NCBI GenBank assembly: GCA_932294295.1 | Contig: OW028580.1 | Coordinates: 37,207,336-37,271,335, forward strand | Source of the DNA: Alitta virens | Taxonomy: Eukaryota > Annelida > Polychaeta > Phyllodocida > Nereididae | DNA: 64,000 nucleotides | Direction: 5' to 3' | Part shown: one piece after another, positions 1-11,097 of the stretch | Layout: the number at the start of each line of letters is the position of its first letter | Numbering within the stretch: the first letter of the stretch is position 1 | Notes under the pieces: model-generated | Databases searched by the model: none | The model's input: only the letters and a program-made list of their open reading frames with translations | What the model was told of the DNA's origin: nothing | Position numbers and translations under genes: made by a program

Positions 1-261
1 TACAACAAAGTACTGAGGAATAACTTCAATGTGTATATTCCAGGTAATATGTAAAGTTAAAACAAAATCATTGTTATTAATTACATATATTCATATTTTT
101 TATTTTTGTTTCTCTTACTAATTATTCTTATTTTTCTTATCAATTATCTGCAGCATATATCTGTACATCATTTAGGTAAAATTTCCTTCAGGTTGTATAG
201 ATAAATTAAAATTTAGCTGACAATCATAATGCATCTATAATTTCTGAATGTCTCTTTATAG

Positions 262-334
262 TCGCTGCTATATTTTGTGCTTTGTCAATACTCTTTGCTG
301 GTGCATATCTTCGGCTCAAATGCAAGATGAGAAG
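262..334 (+). CDS. Copy 0 transmembrane exon
   Basis: 73 nt, entered in phase 1 (G+TC gives Val) and left in phase 2. It encodes one hydrophobic helix followed by KCKMRR, the expected positive-inside flank of a type I membrane protein. Confidence 0.8.
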
Positions 335-1200
335 GTATGATTGATGAATTCTGTTTTCATTGAAGAATGATATATATTAAACTGACAACATGAAGAACCA
401 ATGTTAGGAATAAATTAAATGAAAGTACTTAGAACTTGCATTCTAGCATAAAAAAGTCTACCCAGAAAATCTTTTGAATCCATATTCTAGAAAACAATTT
501 TAATTACCATCCACCAAAAAAAAATAAAAATACACCAATCAGAATTGATTGTCTTTCTAACACAGCAGTAAACCAACAACCAAAACACACACATTGGTAA
601 ACTCCTCTTCTCAAGAAGTTAGGGAAAAAATCAACAAATTAAGCAATGCACTGTTGGGATATTATTTAAATCCATATGTTAGAATGGTGCATAGTATTAT
701 ATAATAATACTACTAAATATCATAATACATCGATTTTCAGATTATTAAAATTAACAGATCGAACAGCTCAGACGATTCCAGCTGAATCTTCACCAGATCC
801 TTTGTACTGTGAGATTACGGACCAAAGTCGTCCTCCAATTCTGTCAGTCTACAGATCGAGCTCAACCAATAATGTACCAAACATTTTTGGAAAGAATTCA
901 GCAATACCAGAGTACCTGGAAGATTTACCTGCACTGCCTGGTCGCCTGCAGATGTCAGCACCGAATCTCCTGGATTCATATACTTTGCAACAGATGGCAA
1001 CACCAGTTCCCATGGAACAATCTGCATACCTGGAGCCATCTAGTGTCATGGCTCATCCAGGATACATGACAATGGGAGGATCTACAGTCAATCAAAATAG
1101 GCATAGAGCTCCAATTGAAGGATCTGGTGCAACAGCGCAGCCTGATTACATGGAGATGAGTGGGTCTTTCCCTGCTGACAAACAAGCGTATGTCCCATAA
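262..1200 (+). CDS. Copy 0 (partial, 3' end): WSC-EGF receptor, transmembrane and tail exons
   Basis: The 3' end of a receptor gene whose ectodomain lies upstream of the window. Exon 262-334 encodes a hydrophobic segment ([19 protein letters not shown]) followed by a basic stop-transfer KCKMRR. Exon 741-1200 encodes a cytoplasmic tail of about 152 residues ending at TAA. The junction is phase 2 (AG+A gives Arg) and both sites are good AG/GT. The tail holds spaced tyrosines: [23 protein letters not shown] (1063-1074), DYMEM (1147-1158) and a C-terminal AYVP. YMTM and YMEM fit the YxxM consensus for p85 SH2 binding, so I infer a phosphorylation-dependent docking tail. It is identical in protein to the tail of copy 2 and full length compared with the truncated tail of copy 1. 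The family role is inferred; the ligand is unknown. Confidence 0.8.
741..1200 (+). CDS. Copy 0 cytoplasmic tail exon with YMTM/YMEM motifs
   Basis: 460 nt after an acceptor at 739-740, ending in TAA. The frame stays open upstream into the intron, but the true start is the splice acceptor and not the ATG at 676. The tail is Pro/Ser/Thr-rich with at least seven tyrosines in SH2- or PTB-like contexts. No kinase, phosphatase or adaptor domain is visible. Confidence 0.8.
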
Positions 1201-1488
1201 TGTGCCTCTTAAACATAAGGCCAACACTTCAAAGGAAAGGAAGAGCAAAAAATGCAGGCATTCAATATTGCCAAAGTGATCTAAGAGCATACTATTATCA
1301 GCCTGGTTTTATCATAAACTGATATATACAGTAGTTTACAAATGTTTTTTTTTATGTTGAATGTTGACTGTTATATTAATTCAAGATTTTTATATAAGTA
1401 CATAAATGCATGCTTGTTAATTTGTATATCCAGAATATATCTATCTTGTGCTTATAATTAAATCTGGTCTATTTTTTGCTTTTTAATT
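1201..1488 (+). other. Copy 0 3' UTR start
   Basis: AT-rich sequence after the tail stop codon with no open frame of note. It is probably transcribed 3' UTR because no poly(A) signal appears before the downstream element. Confidence 0.5.
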
Positions 1489-2004
1489 TATAGGGGAGAG
1501 TGGGGCACCTTGAGCTGTGGGGATCTTGATCCATAGGCTCTGTAGGCCAGTTGGTTTAACGTTAGCCTTGTCAATAGAAATTTTTTGTGATATAGAATTG
1601 GGGAACTGATGATTTTTCAAGCGTCCTATAAGGAAAATGTGTTAATTCAGCATAAACATTTTTCACTACCACAGAGTAATAAGACAAGGCAAGATTGTTA
1701 TTTTTCTAATGTCTTCATTAAAAAATTTGTATTTTATATGTAATTTATCCAAGGCACACTATACTTGCCCTGGACAGTCAGACAATCATTAAGGTTCAGC
1801 CCTGCATTGATGTAGATTTGATATGGCCTTTCTTAACATAACTGTCAAGAAAAAATGCACCCTGAGATATATGTAATTATTACTCAACATATTATTCCCT
1901 GAATTTGCTTTTGATGGTACATAATTAATTGCTGATGCAGGATGTTAAACTATAATAAGATGTTATAAGTTAAAATGGCTCATGGTGCACCACTCTCCCC
2001 TATA
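1489..2004. mobile_element. MITE-like element with GGGGAGAGTGG terminal inverted repeats
   Basis: The left end at 1493 reads GGGGAGAGTGGGGCACCTTG. The right end, ending at 2000, reads as GGGGAGAGTGGTGCACCATG on the other strand. Both are flanked by TATA, a likely target-site duplication. There is no coding capacity, so this is a non-autonomous TIR element. The matching element in unit B (26432-27402) is about 450 bp longer and keeps a central part rich in GGGGCACCTTTAGCC motifs, so this copy is an internal-deletion form. Confidence 0.6.
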
Positions 2005-2028
2005 CAATGCATGAATATGAATACATAA

Positions 2029-2132
2029 TGTTATATAATCATTTGATTGCCTGTATCTTTTCTGTATCTTTTATATAATCCTTTGATTGCCTGTATCTTT
2101 TATATAATCATTTGATTGCCTGTATCTTTTGG
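2029..2132. repeat. ~30 bp tandem repeat, three copies
   Basis: Three tandem copies of a unit containing ATAATCATTTGATTGCCTG followed by TATCTTTT, one with a C for A change. It sits in the presumed 3' UTR. Confidence 0.7.
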
Positions 2133-2213
2133 GAATACCCTAAACTATTCCTCTAAAAAAAATGTTATGGTTACATTTGCCGTTTATATCCTGTGCAGAA
2201 TGTATCTTGTATA

Positions 2214-2228
2214 AATAAATTCAATAAA
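2214..2228 (+). promoter_or_regulatory. Candidate poly(A) signals for copy 0
   Basis: Two AATAAA hexamers, at 2214-2219 and 2223-2228, are the first strong pair after the tail stop. The second is kept in unit B (27675-27680), which supports but does not prove use as the 3' end. Confidence 0.4.
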
Positions 2229-2369
2229 ATGATACTTTATCTTTAACTTTTGTGACACTGCCACATTAGAAAGTGAGCTTAGTCTTTGTTTACTGCCATA
2301 TTTCTTTGAATTCTTATTATATATGGGCATATATACTTGTTTATTGAATATATCTGATATATATCCTTT

Positions 2370-2490
2370 TTGCAGGGGCGCAGATCTTGGGGGGAATTAG
2401 GGGGATGTATTTCCCCTGCAAAACAAGTGGGGGGGGGGGTGATAATGTGAATATCCCCCCCCCTGGAAATGTACTGTATGCGCGGCATAT
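2370..2490. repeat. Dispersed G/C-run repeat
   Basis: A block beginning GGGGCGCAGATCTTGGGGGG with a long G run and a following C run, unlike the AT-rich surroundings. It recurs in all three spacers with run-length differences. It is probably part of an old dispersed repeat. Confidence 0.45.
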
Positions 2491-3690
2491 TTAATCATAA
2501 ACATGCATTTCTTACAGACCTCAATTTGTTTTACTAAAATGTTCGGTCAGGTAAAATGGTTGATTGAATCCAATACTCTTACATCTGGAAATGCCTCGAA
2601 CTTGAAAATGTTTGTTCAGTGACACCATTGATCATAATGTATTGCTTCATTGTACCTATTCCTGAAGTTCATCTGTGCTTTTTTTTTTAATTGTTTCTTG
2701 TATCTACTGGCGCAGGTGGTTTAAGTCAGCCACTTTTAAAAATTATTTATTTTCTGCTAAAGGTTTATTATAATATGTTACCCATGTTAAGTGGTACCTT
2801 GCAGGATACAAAAATTGCCTACACAAAATTATAGACAAGGCACATTATATGGCTGTAATGTCACATTCACAGGAGTGAATTGTATACTATTGACACAACA
2901 CAAAACCACTGACGCTAGATTCAAGTAATCTTCAGATGAGATAATTTTGGCTCAACTTAGAAATATATATACTAACAGTCCCATGGTTTTTTGATTTTTT
3001 TGATTGTATGTTTAAATTGGCTTGTAAGTCGGAGAGCAGTTTCTCTGAATGCTGGACATTTAGTATATAAAGATATCTCCATATGATTTGGTCCTGGCAG
3101 ATTTAATAGTCCAATCATATACCAAACTTATGATGCTCTAAGATAATCTTCCCTTAAGCTGTCCCCCTCCGATTGTAATGTAATTTAGGCACTGAAAAAA
3201 GAGGGTCATAATTTGTTTCAGAGAAATAACAATATATTTAGTCTTGTTACGGAATTGGGAATTAGAATAAAAGTATATTATAATATTTTTGTACCTAATT
3301 TAATGCTTTAACATCAAGAAGAGCTGTTCTTATGATAGTCTATGTTGTGTTTCAAGTCCTTCATTCACCAACAGAGGGGGAGCAAGTAGCACTGCACATT
3401 AGTCCGCCTAATGGACAACACCTACAATCAAGTAACTTTACACAATTAAAGCTTGGATATTCCTGGACTTTAAGTAACCGGTGGCTTTATCAACTTTGAA
3501 TTTTAGAGAACTATTTTATGCATTACTGATTTGAAGATGTTATGAACTACAACACCATGAAGTACAAATAAAGTTCAAATAATGGCAACATTGCCAGATC
3601 ACTTTGAAGTTCACTTTGTCCTTACTGAGAACCCATGAATTAAAAGAGTCACTTTGAGACATATATATATTTTGACCAACAACAGTGACG
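2491..3690. other. Spacer, nothing recognised
   Basis: AT-rich sequence with no coding frame, RNA gene or clear repeat that I can support. It is conserved in order in the other two spacers. Confidence 0.5.
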
Positions 3691-4745
3691 CGAACTCTTT
3701 CATTTTGGCCAAATTCTGTCAGGGGAGGAGGAACATGGTGATCTCTCTAGTTTTTCATTACCTCCTGTTTATCAGCTACCGTATCCTGTACCTCAGGTCG
3801 AATTAACGAGAGTCTGGTATGTAACTGGCTTCTCATGAACAGTTTACCAGGGGACACTCCAGTGATTGTATGGGGAGTGGTCTGGTATGTCAACAGGAAA
3901 CTACACAATTTCTGCTTGGTTGTAACGCCAGGCCGAGACTCCCCCGAATGTCTCTTTAGAGCAGCATTTAGAGTTTGTACTGCTCTTTCAGCTGACCTGT
4001 TCGAGGCAGGTGGTACGGAGGCGTCAAGGTGTGTTTCACTCCGTTACCAGCCAAGACAAAAAATGGCCAAGAAAGCAATGTTCCAAATTTGTGCAGTAGA
4101 ACAACTCCCACTCCATGAGGGCTGGCATCGCAGGCTGGTATCAGTGGTGACTTTTGTTCATTTCCATGGAACGTCTTTTCACAGCAAACAGTTCAGCGGG
4201 GCTAACATGGATGACAGATTCCTCAGGTAACTGACGTAATAATTCACCATACAGAGGAACGTGCATAACTCAGAAACATCTTTTGGTCCTTTCGTCATCT
4301 TGATTGCGGATACTTTTTCATGAATAGGTCTTCAGATGCGGTCAAGATATGACCTAAGTATTGCACACTGTCAGCTAGAAACATGCATTTTTGTCAGTTC
4401 CCTCTAACATTGTACTTAGACCACCTCTCCAGCACCATTTCCATCCGATATAAATGCTCTTCGTCTGATTTTGCCGTCACTAGGATATCGTCTATGTAAT
4501 ATACACCTGGAATTCTCTGGAGAATCTGATCCATTATTGATACTGTACAGTAGGCGAGTTACACCATACAATCCCTTAAAGGTATTAATTGTTAAGTACT
4601 TTTGAGATTTTTCTGATAGATAACCTTGTAGTCTCCACAGAGTCACAATTTCCCATTACTTTTAGGAACTACCACCACTGGTGATGCCCAATCGCACTGT
4701 CAACTTTGTGCAATATACCTGGATATCTTAAATTGTTCCATGGGG
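3691..4745 (-). mobile_element. Ty3/gypsy retroelement pol remnant
   Basis: Read on the minus strand, this is a broken pol gene. First comes the reverse transcriptase finger/palm region (about 4745 down to 4400), with a WASPVVVVPK-like stretch, KYLTINT, KGLYGVTRL and the catalytic YIDD at 4498-4487. Next is the RT connection (about 4260-4150), with a PKDVSEL...NYY pattern. Last is an integrase C-terminal part (about 4010-3720), with an ASNRSAE-type motif. Most of RNase H and the integrase core between them is missing, and several frameshifts and stops are present. No LTRs were seen. The same remnant with the same breaks lies in all three spacers, so it inserted and decayed before the array amplified. 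It is non-functional. Confidence 0.8.
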
Positions 4746-5499
4746 GAATCCCTGTGCAACCTTTTCTTTCTTTCTTTTGTTTCAGTCTTTCAGTCAGAAG
4801 TTCTCAGTTGCTCAGTGAGTTCAAATATCATACAAATTATATTCTTTGAATCTCTTTCTCTCTTGAGCACATGTACAAAAGTGTTCTTGTGTGGTGCCAT
4901 AAACAATGGATTTTCACTGAATCTGAACTTTTAGCCTATTTTTGAAACCTTTATTAGCTAAAGCAGAAAATGTGCTTTGTTGTGTACAGTTTATGTCATA
5001 GAATTATGCTACCCTAAACGAAGGCCTAAAATAATAATTTTTTCAGTTACCTTTTATGTTCAATTAGAGCAGTGGTCTGGAAGATGTGCAAGGACACACA
5101 ATTATGAGTGGCATAACACAGCAATTTTAAACAAAGTCATGCCAAATTGATGGGACTTACATAAATAAACATTGTTATAGTAATTAGAATATTTGTGTAT
5201 TAAAGAAAAGCTGGATGTGATTGACTTGAGTGTGTTCTGCTAACCTCTGGGTTTATCTAAGCTTGGATAAATCCTAACTACCCAAATTGCAATGCTAAAG
5301 TGAGCTGCTCAGAGAACTTAATGTGCTAGATTATTCAATGACCGTCATTGGGTTGTCAGGATGATTGGCAAATTGGTTGGATCTGTGATGTCAGCCACTT
5401 GGCACTGGTTACTTTAACTTGTTATATGTAAAAAAAAACTGTACAGCAGTCACAGTAAATTTCATTTTGCTTCATTATTAAACCCTAGCTGCTTGAGAA
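4746..5499. other. Spacer, nothing recognised
   Basis: No supported gene or RNA. Short open frames are not supported by protein similarity or codon pattern. Confidence 0.45.
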
Positions 5500-5870
5500 A
5501 AATCGGCCAAAAGTTGGCTTTTGGCCGAGGTCAACTGACCAACCAACCTACCAAAGCTAATTCTAAGGACTCCAGAAACAATAATCAAGCATTAGAACTA
5601 AGTTTCATTTCTGCATACAAGCCCATTTACTTGAGAAAAATTATATTTACTTGGCCGAAAGTTTGTTTTCAGCCGACAGTCACCTGACCAACCAACCTAC
5701 CAAAAGTAATTCTAAGGACCCCAGAATCAATAATCGAGCATTAGAACTAGTTTCATTGTTTCATTTTTTGCATACAAGCCCATTTACTTGAAAACGATTC
5801 TATTCACTTTGCAGAAAGTTGGTTTTTCAGTCAATTCCAACTAACTACCAAAGCCACTCAAGTAAATGCC
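5500..5870. repeat. ~149 bp tandem repeat, about 2.3 copies
   Basis: The unit starts with CTGACCAACCAACCTACCAA at 5535 and again at 5684, with a partial third copy near 5846. Each unit carries TTCTAAGGAC and TACAAGCCCATTTACTTGA. Copies have diverged by substitutions and small indels. Confidence 0.7.
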
Positions 5871-6019
5871 AAGTAGCCAGCGCCAGTAATTGCAATTGGG
5901 TGAGTCATCCTGTTACCGATATTGTAACATCACTTGTTGAGAGATCTAATTAAAATTGTTGTGTGTCATCCTAGGCCTGGCAAAAGGTAATAATAAAGAT
6001 CAGGTGGGACATTTGTCAG

Positions 6020-6530
6020 GAACAAACAGAAGAAACGCTTCAAGAACATAATTCCTTGTAAGTTAGAAATGAATCTTAATAAAGCAAGAATTGGTTAATT
6101 TAGCAATTGAATTCTTCTAGTGCTTTATACATTTAACTTTTTTTGTTTCAGATGACAGTGCCAGAGTCAAACTCAGCATAATGAATGACGATCCCCTTAC
6201 CGATTATGTCAATACCAGCTACATTAACGTATGTTGTTTTATCCACACTTTTGAGTTGATTTGCATATTTAGATAAACTTTCAAATTTCGGGACTCAGAA
6301 TAATATGTTTTGATAAATGAGTTTAATGTCACGCTACCACAATTATCACCAAGTATTATTGTATTTTTTTTTTGTTAATCTGAGAGTGCCAGTGGTGTCC
6401 CCTTGTATGAAACTATGTATCAGATATAATTCAGTGGTTGTTCTAATTTGAATATGTAATTTATGTATGATGTTGTTTCATTTTGCCAATGAAGGGCTAC
6501 AAAAAGAAAGGCAGTTCATTGCTTGCCAAG
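6020..6530 (+). pseudogene. Orphan exons of a protein tyrosine phosphatase (PTP) catalytic domain, N-terminal part
   Basis: Three small exons with matching phases. The first ends at 6057 (start uncertain, perhaps 6020) and encodes KKRFKNIIP. The second, 6152-6228, is joined in phase 1 and encodes YDSARVKL...YVNTSYIN. The third, 6495-6530, encodes GYKKKGSSLLAK. Together they match the opening of a classical receptor PTP domain (NRYKNI.PYD..RVKL, then YINA.YI.GY, then FIA.Q). In-frame stops lie just upstream of the first exon. I see no downstream WPD, HCxAGxGR or Q-loop exon. I infer a relic of a larger phosphatase gene, left between tandem receptor genes. Use as an alternative 3' end cannot be excluded. 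Confidence 0.7.
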
Positions 6531-7257
6531 GTAAATATTCTTCAATTTTCATCACAACGTTTATTTCCAGTTATTCATTCATTCTATTTAATGTACATCA
6601 TTCAGCTGTACTGTGATGCGTAATTAAATATAGGTTAAAAAATTGTTTCAGCACCTAGCAGTGGGTATATGTAAAGTAGATTCTGGTGCAAACTTTTTTC
6701 ACGGCATTGTACTCGTTGACTTGTTATACAGCAACAACTGACTACCCTATCCTCTCAATATGTCTTTCCTGAATGACAGTTTACACAGTAGGCCTAACGC
6801 ATAAAAAATTACAGTACAAGCATACATGTATGAGTAGATCGCCACATAATATCCTGACAAAACTGCATCGTGACAGCTTCCTGGCAGTTAGGGGAGAGCG
6901 GGGAACAGTGAGACTAGCCCCTAGTTTCAACACAGTCAAGGTTATAACACTGTTCTTTTGGGATTTATGCCAACATGAATTAAAAGCACGAGGAGTTTGA
7001 AATTTCACTTTTTGGGTTAACACCAGGCAAAGTAATTTTCTTTTTTGCACGTGAGTTTTCAATCTTCTTCTCCAGTATTTGGAGATTATGAAATCATCCA
7101 ACAGTATACAAAACCTTAGAGAGTGGTATTTAATTCCAGATATTAATATATAGTGCGGTATCCATGTGGACCTCAGAAGAAGTTGACAAAGCAGGAGTGG
7201 GGCAGGGTGAGACAGTCAATTCAGTGTAAGGGAAATGACAGCTGGATGTCGGTTACA
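6531..7257. other. Spacer with possible MITE fragments
   Basis: Segments near 6890 (GGGGAGAGCGGGGAACAGTG) and near 7191 (GGAGTGGGGCAGGGTGAGAC) resemble one terminus of GGGGAGAG-type TIR elements. A weak inverted match lies near 7741-7765. Boundaries are unclear and no gene is seen. Confidence 0.35.
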
Positions 7258-7560
7258 TGACAGACAGACAGACAGAATTATTTATTTTTCATCGCATACA
7301 CCATACATACCACACATATAACATTAACATACAGACACATAGGTAAATCTAACTTTAAATAAAAAATAAAAAATAAAATAATAATGATTAAAAAAAAGAA
7401 ATAATGATAATAATAAAAAAAGAAAAATGAAAGATGAATGAATGAAAGGTTATGGATGAAAGGAGACTCATCAAGGAAAGAGGGTTTTGCCGCTAAAGAG
7501 GAGCCACCCCTGTGTTTTGTGGAAATAGCTGCAAAAAGATTAGTCAATAATTAACATAAA
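7258..7560. repeat. (GACA)n start and A-rich low-complexity tract
   Basis: A short GACA array is followed by an A-rich tract (about 7360-7440) and a segment that could be the tail of an old retroposon. The minus-strand open frame here is low complexity (runs of Phe, Tyr and Ile) and not credible as protein. Confidence 0.4.
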
Positions 7561-9422
7561 GCCACAAATAAGGATTAAAAAGGAAAAAAGGAAAAAATAA
7601 TAAGGCAGTGTTAGAAAATTTACTTCTAATACCTGTGGTAGAAGACTTGGCAGTAGATGAGTCTGACAACATGACATGTTGAATGAATGGTACCTTGTAC
7701 CCAGTGTCTATGCCATTTTTGTTGTACTATATATCAAACAATGTCTCACTCTACCCTTCTACTTTGTCATTTAAGTTATTGACATATCTCAAGTTTATTA
7801 ACCCCAATGCTATATGCCAATGACACTCTGTTTACAGAACTTAATGAAATAATACAGGGTATTGCAGACTGTACAGATGAAATAATAATTGAAGATTAAA
7901 TTGTGATCTACATTTTTTTAATAATGCTTAAAAAACCAAAGCAATGATATTTGATAAAACCTCACTTATTATTCCCAGATGAAATTAAGAAATTTGACAA
8001 TAGATTTAACTTCCTAGATCTGATCATGCATGGATGAAAATTTAATCTGAATTATCCTATTCATGCGGTTTCCAAATCTAAAACTTCAGGTTTTATATCA
8101 AACTTAAGAGTGAACTTCCCTCGAATATGTTAATGTCTTGGCACCTTTGTGCTGATAATGTAGTGGCGCCTCAGTGACATGACAGTCGCTTGACTTGAAG
8201 CTGTCTTTAGGAAGATATGTGAACTTTTACCTTGACAGTTTTACATGAAGTAATGATTGTACACCAAAGTTATTCACTTTCCCAAAACCACTGTTATTTA
8301 GCTGGACATTTTTCAAGTTTCTTTTAACAACTGTTAATTGTATATCCACCATGACCCATCAAATAGCACTGCAGGAAGCTGTCTACTGTAAACTGGTCAT
8401 TTTTGTTACATTTCATGTCACTAGGAATTTTATAAAATACCAGTAGAGGACAGCACCAGTCAGATTAATCTTATGATCTCATATGCTGCTGCAGATTTTC
8501 ATCTGCCTTGCTGAAATGTTTGGATTTTTGTTAATTGTATGGTCAGTACCTGTTCTCACAGTCATTAATGTTACAGGTCTTTACACTAAGATTCTTAGGA
8601 TGTGAAATGTTTTTTTTTTCCTCCATTGACATCAGAAAAATATCTAAAATTTCTTGCATTATAGGCTGTAATAGATGATACAGAGAGACACCCAGGTGGA
8701 TATTGTGCAAATGTCATTTCTGTAACAAATCAAACACATCACTTCTGTTAAATTTGTATCTCTTGACACATTGTAACAGAATTTACCAATAGCATAACAC
8801 AATGACCTGAGGAGCTTAAGTTTATTTAGTGTGTCTATGCTAACTGTGTATATTATTTTTCAGTTCCATTCCTCAAGTTGTTCAAAATATCTGAACAGTC
8901 GAAACATTTGAAAGTCCATAATGACGTTTAAGCTACTTTTTTAAGCCTCATTCTGTGACAAACAAATGTAGACTAATTTCCTTAACACTGCAAGTATTTC
9001 ACCAGTACCATGGCATGAGCTGTACCCCTTCTGACATAATCTGGACTGGCTGTCTGATTAAGTATAGGTAAATGAATACATTTTGTCCATTGACTGACCC
9101 AATTCTCTTGCAGACACAACTCAATGGTGTTTGAGGTTGAGATCAGGAGAGTGAGATCTCAGTATTGTTCTGCAGGAGATGGGCTGATCCTCTGAAGTGG
9201 ATTTTTGCTGCCATTAAACAGATTCTAAGTTATCTCCCAATACCTGGGACAGGAACATTGATTCATCCATGATGATAACTATCGGTAACTGCAGCCCTTA
9301 CTGCAACAGAGGACTGAACATGGTCCTGCAGGTCAAACTGCCTGTCTAAGTTAGGCATGATCAAGTTTAGTTTTCTTTTTTTGAACGCTAATTGGTCATT
9401 CATAATCATTGTCTCCGCATAT
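7561..9422. other. Spacer, nothing recognised
   Basis: No coding exon, RNA gene or clear repeat boundary that I can support. It is conserved at near identity in the other spacers. Confidence 0.45.
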
Positions 9423-9709
9423 CGCTGTGTGTCATCACCTCACAGCCCAGCTACCTAATTATGTACATTCTTTGCTCGTTTACTCATCTAAAGTAAATTA
9501 ATCAATTTTTCTTATATTCAATAGGCTGGCTCATGGTATTAAAGGTCTAACACAATGAAATTACAGAATAATTAGATGTTCATGTGGTGAGTTTACGCAA
9601 TTCTACATAGATCATCTACCAATAATTTTGCTTAACTAGGTAAACTAGGTAAACTAGCGTAGAATTTCCATAATTAGGTTGCTGGGCTGTTAGGTGATGA
9701 CACACAGTG
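9423..9709. mobile_element. Palindromic MITE with ATAT target-site duplication
   Basis: The left end (CGCTGTGTGTCATCACCTCA) and the reverse complement of the right end (CACTGTGTGTCATCACCTAA) match over roughly 45 bases. They are directly flanked by ATAT on both sides (9419-9422 and 9710-9713). At 287 bp with no coding capacity, this is a typical MITE. Confidence 0.7.
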
Positions 9710-9713
9710 ATAT

Positions 9714-10994
9714 TGCCAAGCCAGGTTTTAAATACCTGCTCCTTCCACGCAAAATGCCAAGTGCTCAGCCTTTTGCTGGCTCACACGAGACAGCAGCATC
9801 CCATTCGCCCCGAACCACTAAAAGAAAATCTGAACACAGCATTTGCCCAAAGTTCCTTCAATTGATCCTGAGGATTTGGTTCATCGGGGTAATCAATCAA
9901 GTCTTACTTGATGAGCAAACAATGACAAAGATGTTGCACCATTTAAATTGCATAATTAACAAAAAATATGAAATTATTTCAGCATTAATAATTTACATTC
10001 AAAATAAGGATTACAATTTTTTGGATGCTCAGTTTCTCATTGACATCTGTCATGATTATCATTTCCATAACAGAAAACTAATTTCTTACAGCATTATGGT
10101 TTCTCATCCTGAGCTGCTGGTTTTCATGAGCATTGTCCACCGAAAAGAGATGCATTAGAAAGGCCATTGATATTAAGCCGACTTTGATGGCATTATAGGA
10201 TGTATACTGCAATGTTTGGGGTGATTCCATTCACCAGTAACAATCATTTCTGCTACTATTGCATCTTAGATACATAATGAGGGCATTGAATATGCTTTGC
10301 CTTCAAACGAATAATTTACCAAATGTGAGTGAGACACCCACTGATGGTTTTAAACAAGATTCAATTGTACAAAGTTTAACAGGTGATGATGAGAATACAC
10401 AGGGTTAGACTTGTCACAGAAATGACAAAGCTCTGTAGAAACTTAAGAAAATACTGCCCATGGTAGACCCAAAACTAAACAAACCAACCATGGAAACAGT
10501 CCAGCAATTCATTTATTAACCATTTATTTGGTTGTTGTTATTTTTTTCCATCCTAGTTTTAAAGCTACTGTTTCTCATAAAGTCACAAACATACATGTGA
10601 CAAGTGACAAGAAGTACATTGTTTTAATGCCACTGGGAGAGTACGCTAGAGTTCGAAAACTCAATTCCAGTGTGGTCTCTTCTAGATATTGTGCAAGATG
10701 ACACAAAGGTGATTTAACCAAAGAGAAACAGAGAGATATATAGAGATGGATGGATCACACACAATACTCTCTTGCACATACAGATCAGACATCTCACAGT
10801 TCTAAGTAATTAAAATAAAAAATATAATTAAAAAAAAAAAAGCCCAAAAATGGTGAACTAGAAATTTATCACAATAAAAATCAAAACGAGACTATACGTG
10901 GGATCAGGTTGATCATGCTGTGTGTGCTGATAGCATGATTTCCAAGCAGGATGGTTAAAAATGTAAAAAAAATGATAAACTGATTAGTCTGATC
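9714..10994 (+). other. Upstream region of copy 1
   Basis: Probably promoter and 5' UTR of copy 1, but no convincing TATA box or initiator was identified. An open frame at 9694-10158 is interrupted in unit B by a substitution creating TAA and is treated as chance. Confidence 0.4.
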
Positions 10995-11097
10995 ATGTTG
11001 GTTGTAGTCATGGCCCATGCACCATGGGGTGGAGACATGCTAAAATGGATCACCCTTCTTTGCTGCATGGTGAGCATATCTTCTGCCACAAATACAG
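10995..11097 (+). CDS. Copy 1 exon 1: signal peptide
   Basis: In-frame ATGs at 10995, 11010 and 11037. From the third, [17 protein letters not shown] is a classical signal peptide with likely cleavage after SSA. The exon ends in phase 1 at ACAG|GTGAGT. The start choice is open; the ATG at 11037 gives the most typical signal length. Confidence 0.75.

Noticed and set aside
816..1290. Minus-strand and second plus-strand frames overlapping the tail exon
   Set aside because: Shadows of the tail exon; the plus frame at 742-1200 has the spliced phase match and SH2-type motifs.
3835..4230. 131-codon plus-strand open frame in the spacer
   Set aside because: It is the antisense shadow of the minus-strand Ty3/gypsy RT-connection and integrase remnant.
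6020..6530. Reading the PTP exons as part of a complete phosphatase gene in the window
   Set aside because: No WPD-loop, HCxAGxGR or later PTP exon found downstream, and in-frame stops precede the first exon.
7278..7547. Minus-strand 89-codon frame rich in Phe/Tyr/Ile
   Set aside because: It reads the A-rich low-complexity tract; unit B has an indel that changes its length.
9694..10158. 154-codon plus-strand open frame upstream of copy 1
   Set aside because: Composition is AT-driven, no family is recognisable, its start overlaps a MITE end, and a substitution in unit B creates an in-frame TAA.
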